Source of the DNA: Leucobacter massiliensis
GTDB taxonomy: Bacteria; Actinomycetota; Actinomycetes; Actinomycetales; Microbacteriaceae
Assembly: GCF_002982315.1 (NCBI RefSeq)
Contig: NZ_MWZD01000013.1
Coordinates: forward strand, 1-64,000
Length of the DNA stretch: 64,000 nucleotides
Direction of reading: 5' to 3'
Shown here: positions 23,745 to 31,482 of the stretch, piece after piece
Layout of the letters: each line of letters opens with the position of its first letter
Numbering within the stretch: the stretch's first letter is position 1
Position numbers and translations under genes: made by a program
Notes under the pieces: model-generated
What the model was told of the DNA's origin: nothing
The model's input: only the letters and a program-made list of their open reading frames with translations
Database searches by the model: none

Positions 23745-24299
23745 GTGATCGAAGACGTCTTCGTCGATGTCAAGGACCGCATGACCAAGGCGGTCGAAGC
23801 GGCCAAGGAGGGCTTCGCCACGGTGCGCACCGGCCGCGCCAACCCGTCGCTGCTGCAGAATCTCCAGGTCGACTACTACGGGACGCCGACCCCGCTCGCC
23901 CAGCTCGCCTCGGTGCAGAACCAGGACGCGCGCAGCCTGATCGTGACGCCCTACGACAAGGGCGCGATGAAGGACATCGAGCAGGCCATCCGCGACATGC
24001 CGAATCTCGGCGCAAACCCCAGCAATGACGGCAACGTGATCCGCGTGTCCCTGCCTGAGCTCACCGAGGAGCGCCGCAAGGAGTTCGTGAAGATCGTGAA
24101 GGGCCGCGCGGAGGACGCCCGGGTGGCGATCCGCAATGTGCGCCGCGCGGGGAAGGACGATCTCGACGCGCTCAAGAGCGAGATCGGCGAGGACGAGATC
24201 GTGCGCGCCGAGAAGGAGCTCGAGGCGGTCACCAAGCAGTTCATCGATCAGGTCGATGATGCGCTGAAGCGCAAAGAGGCCGAACTCCTGGAGGTCTAG
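23745..24299 (+). CDS. frr: Ribosome recycling factor
   Basis: 184 residues with the family pattern [21 protein letters not shown] and [12 protein letters not shown]. It splits post-termination ribosomes with EF-G. GTG start with AAGGAG six bases upstream; cdsA begins four bases past the stop. Confidence 0.98.
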   Translation: MIEDVFVDVKDRMTKAVEAAKEGFATVRTGRANPSLLQNLQVDYYGTPTPLAQLASVQNQDARSLIVTPYDKGAMKDIEQAIRDMPNLGANPSNDGNVIRVSLPELTEERRKEFVKIVKGRAEDARVAIRNVRRAGKDDLDALKSEIGEDEIVRAEKELEAVTKQFIDQVDDALKRKEAELLEV

Positions 24300-24303
24300 G
24301 CGG

Positions 24304-25221
24304 ATGCCGGGCCCGGATCGACGCGACGAGATCCGGCACGCGATCGAGTCGACGCGTGCCCAGCTCGAAGCGACGAACGCGAAGATCGAGGCCCGTGCCG
24401 GCCGCAATCTGTTCTTCGCGCTGCTCTCCGGACTCGTATTCGCGGTCGTCTTCCTCGCGAGCCTGCTGCTCGTCAAGCAGCTCTTCGTGGCGCTCGTCGC
24501 GGCGCTCGTCTCGATCGCGCTCGTCGAGCTCGCGGCGGCGTTCCGGGTGTCGGGACGGCGCGTGCCGCGCGTCGGCGTCGTGCTGGGCGGCCTCGTCGTC
24601 GTCGTCGGCGCCTTCGTATGGGGGCCGGAGGGCATGCTGCTCGGGCTCTTCGCCGGCTCCGCGCTCCTCACCGTGTGGCGGCTCGTCGAGAGCCTGGTGC
24701 CGGCCTGGGAGACGCCGCGGCGCACCCTCATCCGCGATGTGTTCTCGGGCCTGTTCACACTCGTCTACGTCGCCTTCCTCGCCTCCTTCGCGGTGCTGCT
24801 GCTCGCGGGCGACCGCGGCGAGTGGTGGGTGTTCGCGCTCGTGCTCGTCGTCGTCTCGGTCGACATCGGGGCGTATGCGGCGGGCGTCACGCTGGGCCGG
24901 CACAAGATGACGCCCCGCATCAGCCCGAACAAGACCTGGGAGGGTTTCGCGGGAGCCGCGGTCGTCGCGATGGCGGCGGGCGTCGGGGTCGCGCTGCTCG
25001 CCCTCCACCAGCCGTGGTGGGTCGGCGTCGTGCTCGGCCTCGTCGTGCTCCTCACTGCCACGGGCGGTGACCTGACCGAATCGCTCATCAAGCGCAACCT
25101 GGGAGTGAAAGACATGAGTTCCTGGATACCGGGCCATGGCGGGTTCCTCGACCGGCTCGACTCGCTGCTGCCGTCCGCGGTCGGCGTGTACGGCGTCGCG
25201 CTCGTGCTGGGGGTGGTGTGA
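24304..25221 (+). CDS. cdsA: Phosphatidate cytidylyltransferase
   Basis: 305 residues, a multi-pass membrane enzyme making CDP-diacylglycerol for phospholipid synthesis. About eight hydrophobic segments are visible. The C-terminal signature, with SPNKTWEGFAG, GDLTESLIKRNLGVKDMS and PGHGGFLDRLDS, contains the catalytic acidic residues. The N-terminus has a cytoplasmic charged extension of about 35 residues. Confidence 0.96.
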   Translation: MPGPDRRDEIRHAIESTRAQLEATNAKIEARAGRNLFFALLSGLVFAVVFLASLLLVKQLFVALVAALVSIALVELAAAFRVSGRRVPRVGVVLGGLVVVVGAFVWGPEGMLLGLFAGSALLTVWRLVESLVPAWETPRRTLIRDVFSGLFTLVYVAFLASFAVLLLAGDRGEWWVFALVLVVVSVDIGAYAAGVTLGRHKMTPRISPNKTWEGFAGAAVVAMAAGVGVALLALHQPWWVGVVLGLVVLLTATGGDLTESLIKRNLGVKDMSSWIPGHGGFLDRLDSLLPSAVGVYGVALVLGVV

Positions 25222-25838
25222 TGCCCGGGCCGCTCCGGAATCGGGGCGCGGCGCAGAGCCCCGGTGAACAGCGCGCCACCGAGCAGCGCCCCGCCTTCCC
25301 GCTCGTCTCCGGTTCGCAGCGGGGGTACCATCCGGAGCCCGTCGACGCGTTCCTCGCGCGAGCGCGTGCCGCCTACGAGGGGGCGGAGACGGGGGAGCCG
25401 ATGTCCTCCGCGGAGGTGCGGCGGACGGCGTTCCCGGTGAAGCGGGGCGGATACTCCACGCGGCACGTGGACGCGGCGATGGACCGGCTCGAGGAGGTGT
25501 TCTTCGAGCGTGAGCGGCGGGCGCGGCTGCGCGCCGAGGGCGAGGATGCCTGGTGGGCGGAGACGCGCGAACTGCTGTCGGAGGTGCGCGGCCGCCTGCA
25601 GCGCACCCGGGGCCGCCGCTTCCGCCGGCGGGGGATCTTCGCCACCGGATACCGGCGCTCCCAGGTCGACGCCTTCCTCGACCGCATCTCGGAGATGTTC
25701 GAACGCCGTGAGCTCGGCCTTTCCCCGGCCGAGGTGCGCGACGTGGTGTTCCACTCGGAGTGGCGCGGCTACGACGAGGATCAGGTCGATGCGCTGCTGG
25801 ACGCCGTCGTGGAGCTCATCCTGTCGACGCGGCAGTGA
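25221..25838 (+). CDS. DivIVA-domain protein with four repeated motifs
   Basis: 205 residues. The motif GY....VDA occurs four times (GYHPEPVDAFL, GYSTRHVDAAMDRL, GYRRSQVDAFLDRI, GYDEDQVDALLDAV), matching the N-terminal membrane-binding part of DivIVA but without a long coiled coil. ATG at 25221 overlaps the cdsA stop. DivIVA recognises curved membrane at poles and septa, so this may be a polar adaptor; the exact role is unknown. Confidence 0.8.
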   Translation: MPGPLRNRGAAQSPGEQRATEQRPAFPLVSGSQRGYHPEPVDAFLARARAAYEGAETGEPMSSAEVRRTAFPVKRGGYSTRHVDAAMDRLEEVFFERERRARLRAEGEDAWWAETRELLSEVRGRLQRTRGRRFRRRGIFATGYRRSQVDAFLDRISEMFERRELGLSPAEVRDVVFHSEWRGYDEDQVDALLDAVVELILSTRQ

Positions 25839-25864
25839 TCATGCCATGAATCGCCGGGTGCGCA

Positions 25865-25893
25865 TTGAGCGACCGGCGGGCCTGAGATAGGAT
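25865..25893 (+). promoter_or_regulatory. Promoter of the transglycosylase-like gene
   Basis: TTGAGC (25865-25870), a 17-base spacer and TAGGAT (25888-25893) form a near-consensus promoter nine bases before the GTG at 25903, leaving almost no leader. Confidence 0.75.
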
Positions 25894-25902
25894 CGTTACA
25901 TT

Positions 25903-26559
25903 GTGTCTACCCTGAAGCCCGCCTCCGTGTCCCGCTGGTCTCGTCTGCGTTCCCCGCTCGCCGCACTCGCCGTCGTCGGATTCCTCGGCGTCGCGGTCGT
26001 CGCGCCCTTCGCGATGCCGAGCGCGGAGGCCGACGCCGAGACGCTCGCCTTCGAGCAGCGCATCAATCAGGAGTTCACGCCCAACGCGAGCGATGAGGCC
26101 GATCTGGTCTTCACCGATGTGTCGGGCGACCTCTCGCAGGTGGAGCGCGATCGGATCAAGGCCGAGGAGGAGGCTGCCGCGAAGGCCGAGAAGGCCGAGA
26201 AGGCTGCGAAGGAGGCCGAGCAGGCCGCCGGGGGCGGTCAGCAGTCCGGCTCGGCCGGTGCGCCGCCGAAGTACACGGGCGGCGGCTCGCCGGCAGAGTG
26301 GATGGCCGCCGCCGGCATCGCCGAGAGCGACTGGGGATACGTCGACTACATCGCCTCTCGGGAGAGCGGCTGGAATCCCAACGCCACGAACGCGAGCTCC
26401 GGCGCCTGCGGCCTGATCCAGGCGCTCCCCTGCAGCAAGGTGCCCGGCAACGGCTACGATCCGGTCGACAATCTCCGCTGGGCCAGCGGCTACGCCGTGG
26501 GCCGGTACGGGAGCTGGGCTGCGGCATACGATTTCTGGACCGCGAACCACTGGTGGTGA
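25903..26559 (+). CDS. Secreted lytic transglycosylase-like protein
   Basis: 218 residues. A signal-anchor helix (about 20-38) is followed by an Ala/Glu/Lys helical linker and a C-terminal lysozyme-like domain (WGYVDYIASRESGWNPNATN, ACGLIQALPCSK, RWASGYAVGRYGSW). The Glu in SRESGW is the presumed catalytic acid. The protein should cut peptidoglycan glycan strands outside the cell. It has its own strong promoter. Confidence 0.9.
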   Translation: MSTLKPASVSRWSRLRSPLAALAVVGFLGVAVVAPFAMPSAEADAETLAFEQRINQEFTPNASDEADLVFTDVSGDLSQVERDRIKAEEEAAAKAEKAEKAAKEAEQAAGGGQQSGSAGAPPKYTGGGSPAEWMAAAGIAESDWGYVDYIASRESGWNPNATNASSGACGLIQALPCSKVPGNGYDPVDNLRWASGYAVGRYGSWAAAYDFWTANHWW

Positions 26560-26584
26560 TCCGCCCGTGGGGCGACGCCGAGGG

Positions 26585-26860
26585 GTGAACAAGTACCAGC
26601 GTGCGGCGGCGGCACCGCCGGGTGACGTGACGCGCCTCGCCTACGGCGGTGCCCGCAAGGAGCTGCGCAGGGGCAGCGAGTGGTTCGTGCGCGACATCCC
26701 CGCCCACCGCGCTGAAAAGCCGTACCGCTGCCCGGACTGCGGATCCGAGATCCCGGTCGGTCAGGCGCACGTGGTGGCCTGGCGCGCGGATCATCTCTTC
26801 GGTGACGAGGCTGCCGTGCGGGATCGCAGGCATCACCATCTTCACTGCTGGCGATCCTGA
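26585..26860 (+). CDS. Conserved small zinc-finger-like protein
   Basis: 91 residues. CPDCGSEIPVGQAHVVAW and the end DRRHHHLHCW suggest one zinc site made of Cys and His residues. The GTG at 26585 is favoured because NKYQRAA makes a natural N-terminus; GTG at 26567 is an alternative. Function unknown. Confidence 0.65.
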   Translation: MNKYQRAAAAPPGDVTRLAYGGARKELRRGSEWFVRDIPAHRAEKPYRCPDCGSEIPVGQAHVVAWRADHLFGDEAAVRDRRHHHLHCWRS

Positions 26861-26888
26861 TCGCTCCGCCCGCGTCCCGATGCGGGTC

Positions 26889-26978
26889 GCTCGCGGGCGG
26901 GCGCTGGGTCCGCTGGCGGGCGGGCGCTGGGTCCGCTCGCGGGCGGGCGCTCAGAATGGTCGCTCGCGGGCGGGCGCT
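26889..26978 (+). repeat. Four-copy GC-rich tandem repeat at the rnhA 3' end
   Basis: The 17-mer GCTCGCGGGCGGGCGCT occurs at 26889, 26912 (one mismatch), 26935 and 26962, spaced 23, 23 and 27 bases. The last copy ends in the rnhA stop codon, and copies 3 and 4 share the bases that form that stop. Confidence 0.85.
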
Positions 26979-27505
26979 CAGAAAAGGGTCGGGGGAGCGG
27001 CGGGCTGCTCGAGCACGCCCTCCGGACCCGGGGCGTGTTCCTCGCCGAGACCCGGACCGCGCTCCGGCTCGCGGCCAGCCTGGAAGGCGGTTGCGGCGGA
27101 GCGCGCGCGCAGATCGGCGGCCTCGTTGAGCAGGTGCCCGGCGTGGCCTCGAACCCACTCGAAGGTGACCTGGCGCCCCGCGAGCGCGGCATCGAGCTGT
27201 TCGAGCAGCTCCCGGTTGAGCACGGGCTTGCCGTCGGCCTTGCGCCAGCCCCGGCGCTTCCAGCCCGGCATCCACTGCGTCACCGAGTTGATGACGTACT
27301 GGCTGTCGCAGAGCACGTGCAGCGGTTCGCCCGCGCGGTGGGCGGTGGCGTGCAGCAGATCGAGCACGGCCATGAGCTCGCCCTGGTTATTCGTGGCTCG
27401 CGGCCAGCCGCCTGCCCGCCAGCGCTGATCGTCGATCACCCACGCCCAGCCGGCGGGACCGGGGTTGCCGAGAGCGGAGCCGTCTGCCGCAGCGGTGAGA
27501 GTCAT
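26978..27505 (-). CDS. rnhA: Ribonuclease HI
   Basis: 175 residues. The catalytic acids D8 (ADGS), E43 (NNQGEL), D67 (CDSQYV) and D131 (EAADLRA) are all present, with the basic WMPGWKRRGW loop between. It removes RNA from RNA-DNA hybrids. ATG at 27505 has AGGA eight bases upstream. The C-terminal 30 residues are a variable Pro/Glu/Gly tail ending in a repeat region. Confidence 0.95.
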   Translation of the reverse strand: MTLTAAADGSALGNPGPAGWAWVIDDQRWRAGGWPRATNNQGELMAVLDLLHATAHRAGEPLHVLCDSQYVINSVTQWMPGWKRRGWRKADGKPVLNRELLEQLDAALAGRQVTFEWVRGHAGHLLNEAADLRARSAATAFQAGREPERGPGLGEEHAPGPEGVLEQPAAPPTLF

Positions 27506-27645
27506 GCGTACCATCCTGCCAGAGCCATCCGCGGTGAGGCGTCCGCGGGAGCGGCGGGCGCGTCGATCCGCGTGCCCGCGCCCCCCCCGCTCCCGCCGCG
27601 GGCAGTCGGCGGGCGGCAGGTCACGCGCGCCGGCCGGGCGGGCTC

Positions 27646-27651
27646 TAAGCT
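27646..27651 (+). promoter_or_regulatory. -10 box ahead of the hydrolase gene
   Basis: TAAGCT in the context CTAAGCTGGA, 76 bases before the ATG at 27728. The same 10 bases precede frr. Confidence 0.4.
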
Positions 27652-27727
27652 GGATGGCATTGCCCGATCCTCGCCGACCCGAGCCGGCCGGGGTGGATCC
27701 GAGCCGCGAACCAGGAGGAATGAAGCG

Positions 27728-28456
27728 ATGACGGAGATCTCGAGCGGAACCGTGCTGCGGGCGCAGCGGGAAGACGTCGAGTTGCGCACCGAGGACGGGC
27801 TCACCCTCGTCGGCGAGCTCGCCGTGCCCGCTGGGCGCCCGCCCCGGGCGAGCCTCGTGACCCTGCACCCGCTGCCCACCGCGGGCGGGTACATGGACTC
27901 ACACATCCTGCGCAAGGCCGCCAACCGGCTTCCGGAGCTCGCCGATCTCGCGGTGCTGCGGTTCAACACCCGGGGCACCTCCTCGCCGCGGGGCACGAGC
28001 GAGGGCACGTTCGGCGAGGGGGAGACGGAACGCCTCGATCTCGCCGCCGCGATGCGCTTCGTCGCGGAGCGCGGACTGCCCGCGCCCTGGCTCGTGGGCT
28101 GGTCGTTCGGCACCGAGCTGAGCCTGAAGTACGGCCTGGAGCACCCGATCGAGGGAGCGGTCCTGCTCTCGCCGCCCCTGCACCGCACGAGCCAGCGTGA
28201 GCTCGCCGCCTGGCAGGAAGCGACGCCGAGACTGGTCGCGCTGATCCCCGAGCTCGACGACTATCTGCGGCCCGACGAGGCGCGCGAGCGCTTCGCCGTG
28301 GTGCCCCGCGCCGAGCTCATCGCCGTGGAGGGCGGCAAGCACCTGTGGGTGGGGGAGAAGCAGACACGCCGCGTGCTCGATGAGATCGTCGCGGCCGTTG
28401 GCACCGCGGGCACGCCGCTGCCCGTCGAGGTCGACGAGGAGCGCCTCCAGCGCTGA
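27728..28456 (+). CDS. Alpha/beta hydrolase
   Basis: 242 residues. GWSFG near residues 123-127 is the nucleophile elbow (Ser), and GGKHLW near the C-terminus supplies the His; the Asp is probably in the region before it. HPLPTAGGYMDSH near 42-54 is typical of the family found in actinobacteria. The substrate is unknown. ATG at 27728 has AGGAGG nine bases upstream. Confidence 0.85.
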   Translation: MTEISSGTVLRAQREDVELRTEDGLTLVGELAVPAGRPPRASLVTLHPLPTAGGYMDSHILRKAANRLPELADLAVLRFNTRGTSSPRGTSEGTFGEGETERLDLAAAMRFVAERGLPAPWLVGWSFGTELSLKYGLEHPIEGAVLLSPPLHRTSQRELAAWQEATPRLVALIPELDDYLRPDEARERFAVVPRAELIAVEGGKHLWVGEKQTRRVLDEIVAAVGTAGTPLPVEVDEERLQR

Positions 28457-28471
28457 CGCGGCCGGCGGGGA

Positions 28472-31294
28472 CTACGCGGTGCCGGCCCCCTCGGACTGCT
28501 GCGACTCGAGGCCCTCCGCCACGGGCTGCTCGACGAGCCTTCCGGCGACGGTGCTCATCTTCTGCGCGTTCGTGATGACCTCGCCGAGGCTTTCGAAGTA
28601 GCGTGCCACCGCCCCGCGCTCGACCTTCAGCTGCGTCATGCGGTCCTCGGCAGCTGCGAGCACCTTCGTGGCGCGGTCTTCGGCTGCTGCGAAGGTCGCC
28701 TGCGCGCGCCGCTCGGCTTCGAGCACGGTCTCTGCGGCCTGCCGTTCGGCCTCCGCGCGCGTCTCACGAGCCTCCTGCTCGGCCTCGGTGGTGATGCGCT
28801 CGTACTCGGTGCGCGCCGTCTCGAGCTGGCCGCGCAGTTCATCGAGCTCGGCCCGTGTCGCCGCGACCTCACGGCTGGCGGCCTCAGAGGCTTCGCGCTG
28901 GCGATCCGCGAGTTCGCGCTCGAGCTGCTCCCGCTGCTGAGCGGCACTCGCGGTGAACTCCGCCGTCTCCGCCTCGATCCGGCGCCTGAGCTCGCGCGCC
29001 GCATCCTCCGCTTCGGCCCGCAGCCGGGAGAGCTCGGCTTCCTCGCTTGCCCGGTATTCGGCGAGTTCTGCGACGGTGTCCGCACGGAGCAGGTCCGTCT
29101 CCTCGGTGACCGCGGCGCGCGTGGCCTCGACCTCGCGCGCAAGCGCCGCGGCCTGCGCCTCCCGCTCCCTGCGCAGTTCGTCCTCGTGCTGGGCGCGCGC
29201 GCTCGCGATCGCGCGCTCGTGCTCGGCGCGCTCCCGCGCGATGTCGGCGTCGAGCCTTGCGCGCTCGCGCTCCATGCGCAGCTCGAGCTCCTCGCGCTGC
29301 AGCCCGAGCGCCTCGGCGGCCTCCTCGCGCTGGATGCGCAGCCGCTCCTCTTCGGCCTCCCGCAGCTCCGCCACGGCTCGCTCGTGCTCCTCGCGCTGCG
29401 CCGTGAGCCGCTGCTCGTGCATCGTCGACTCGTCGGAGATCCTGGCCTCGTGCGCAGCCCGCTCCTTGGCGAGAGCCGCCTCGTGGTCCTTCGCCGCCGC
29501 GAGCAGCGCCTCCTCGTGCGCGCGGCGCTCGGTCTCGATCCGGGAGCGGTGCTCGTCCCACTCGGCGATGAGCCGATCCTGGTGAGCGGCGAGCTCGCTC
29601 CCGATGCGCGTCTCGTGCGCTTCGCGCTCGGCGGAGATCCGCGCCTCGTGCTGGGCGCGCTCCTCGGCCAGGGCGGCCTCGTGCTTCGCCCGCTCCTGCC
29701 CGATGCCGGCCTCGTGCTGGGCGCGCTCCGCCGCGAGGGCAGCGTCGTGCTCCTCCCGCTCCGCCGCCAGGCTCGACTCGTGGCGTGCCCGCTCCCGCGC
29801 GATCCTGCCGTCGTGCTCCTCGCGCTCGGCGGCGAGCGTGGCGTCGTGCTCCTGGCGTTCCGCCGCCAGCGTGGCCTCGTGCGTGCCGCGCTCGCGGGCC
29901 AGGCGGGAGACATGGGCTTCGAGCTCGGTCGAGAGCCGCGACTCCTGCTCGTCGCGCTCGTTCTTCAGCCGCGCCTCGTGCGAGACGCGTTCGGCGCGGA
30001 TCGCCTCGTCGTGCGCACCACGCTCCTCGGAGATCCGCTGCTCGTGCTCGTCGCGCTCGCGCGCGATCCTCTCCTCATGCTCGGCGAGCTGCGCGCGGAG
30101 GGCCGACTCCTGCTGTTCGCGCCGCGCCGCGAGCTCCGTCTCGGTGCGCTCGCGGAGCTCATCGCGCTCGCGGGCCGACTCCGCGTCGGCGCGGGCCCGC
30201 TCCCGCGCCCCCTGCTCGGCCAGCGTTGCGAGCTCGGCCCGCTGCGCTTCGAGTTCCCGGGCGAGTGCCGCTTCGTGCTCCCGGCGTTCCTGCGCGATTC
30301 GGTCGGCGTGCGCCTGCTGCTCCGCCGCGATCCTGCGGTCATGGTGCTCGCGCTCGCTCTGCAGCGCCGCGTCGTGCTCTGCGCGCTCCTGAGCGATCCG
30401 CCCTCTGAGCGTCTCGATCTCGGTGGTGAGCTCACGGCTGCGCGCGGCGAAGTCGGCTTCGAGCTCGCGGGAGCGTTCGGTGAAGCGTTCTTCGAGCTCG
30501 GCCTCTTCGCGCTGGCGCTTCGCCTCGAACTCGGCGCGAGCGCGTTCGCCCTCGCGGACGAGGCGGGCCCGCTCGAGCTCCGCCTCGCGCTCGCTCTCGG
30601 CCTTCTGGCGGGCGAAGGCCTCCGCGTGCAGCTCGGTCTCTGCGCGCAGCTGCGCGGCCTGCTCCTGAGCCTCCGTGAGCGCGAGCGCGGCGGCGGCCCG
30701 CGCCTCGGCGAGGGTCGCCTCGGCCTCGCGGTGAGCGGTCTCGCGCTCGGACGTGATCTCGCGCTCCGCGGAGCTGCGCTCGAGCGCGGCGATCCGCCTG
30801 GCCTCCTCGAGCAGGCGTTCCCGCTCGGCGTTGGCGGCCGCGGCCTGCGCCGCCAGGTCGTTGCGGGCCCCGGTCAGCATGACCTCGGACTGCTCGGCGG
30901 CGGTGCTCAGCATCTCGTCGGCGCGCTGCTGCGCGCGCGTGAGCACGCGCTTCGCCTCCTCCTCCGAGCTGCGTCGCAGCTTCTCCGCATCGAGATCGGC
31001 CTGGGCCATGAGGCGTTGCGCATGGTCCTCGGCGAGCTGCAGGCTCTTCTCGACGCGCAGCCCGAGACCCGAGTAGCCGGTGGCGCCGAGCTCCGCGACC
31101 TGCTCCTGCAGATCGTCGATGAGGCGGCGCTGCTCTTCGCCGGTCTGGGCGGCCTGCTGGTGCGCGGCCTGCAGGGACTGCAGGTGCGACTGCAGCGTGG
31201 CGATGTGCCCGGTGAGGGCGGCGACGCGCTCGTCGACCTCTTCGCGGTTGTATCCGCGGAAGGCAGGGGAGAACTGCTGAGGGGATTCGGACAC
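28472..31294 (-). CDS. Giant coiled-coil DivIVA/Scy-like polar scaffold protein
   Basis: 940 residues. The N-terminus FSPAFRGYNREEVDERVAAL is a DivIVA-like membrane-targeting motif. A short coiled coil and then a very long one follow. From about 340 to 700 a period of 11 residues is clear, with His recurring every 11 positions (for example HDATLAAEREEHDGRIARER), i.e. hendecads, as in Streptomyces Scy. No enzyme domain is present. It probably organises the cell pole or division site. GTG at 31294 has GGAGG four bases upstream. Confidence 0.85.
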   Translation of the reverse strand: MSESPQQFSPAFRGYNREEVDERVAALTGHIATLQSHLQSLQAAHQQAAQTGEEQRRLIDDLQEQVAELGATGYSGLGLRVEKSLQLAEDHAQRLMAQADLDAEKLRRSSEEEAKRVLTRAQQRADEMLSTAAEQSEVMLTGARNDLAAQAAAANAERERLLEEARRIAALERSSAEREITSERETAHREAEATLAEARAAAALALTEAQEQAAQLRAETELHAEAFARQKAESEREAELERARLVREGERARAEFEAKRQREEAELEERFTERSRELEADFAARSRELTTEIETLRGRIAQERAEHDAALQSEREHHDRRIAAEQQAHADRIAQERREHEAALARELEAQRAELATLAEQGARERARADAESARERDELRERTETELAARREQQESALRAQLAEHEERIARERDEHEQRISEERGAHDEAIRAERVSHEARLKNERDEQESRLSTELEAHVSRLARERGTHEATLAAERQEHDATLAAEREEHDGRIARERARHESSLAAEREEHDAALAAERAQHEAGIGQERAKHEAALAEERAQHEARISAEREAHETRIGSELAAHQDRLIAEWDEHRSRIETERRAHEEALLAAAKDHEAALAKERAAHEARISDESTMHEQRLTAQREEHERAVAELREAEEERLRIQREEAAEALGLQREELELRMERERARLDADIARERAEHERAIASARAQHEDELRREREAQAAALAREVEATRAAVTEETDLLRADTVAELAEYRASEEAELSRLRAEAEDAARELRRRIEAETAEFTASAAQQREQLERELADRQREASEAASREVAATRAELDELRGQLETARTEYERITTEAEQEARETRAEAERQAAETVLEAERRAQATFAAAEDRATKVLAAAEDRMTQLKVERGAVARYFESLGEVITNAQKMSTVAGRLVEQPVAEGLESQQSEGAGTA

Positions 31295-31482
31295 TGTGCC
31301 TCCGGAATCGGAACGAGCTCGCCACGGCCGGGCGGGTTCGTTCGCGAACGGCCGAGGAGGATGACACCTACGATACCGCAATCGACTTCGGCGATCCGGG
31401 CTCGTTCATGTGGCTTCCGGGAAGCTCGGGTAGCGTGGACAGCGTCTCTGTCCCTCGCGACCCCTACCCAGAAGGAGCCCCC

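Noticed and set aside
26889-26978. Tandem repeats considered as CRISPR or as an origin iteron set
   Set aside because: Only four copies with 6-10 base gaps, extremely GC-rich, tied to the end of rnhA, and no replication gene is near.
28472-31294. Regular DNA repeats of about 33 bases looked like a CRISPR-like array
   Set aside because: They are the codons of an 11-residue coiled-coil period in one open frame, diverged at third positions, with no spacers.
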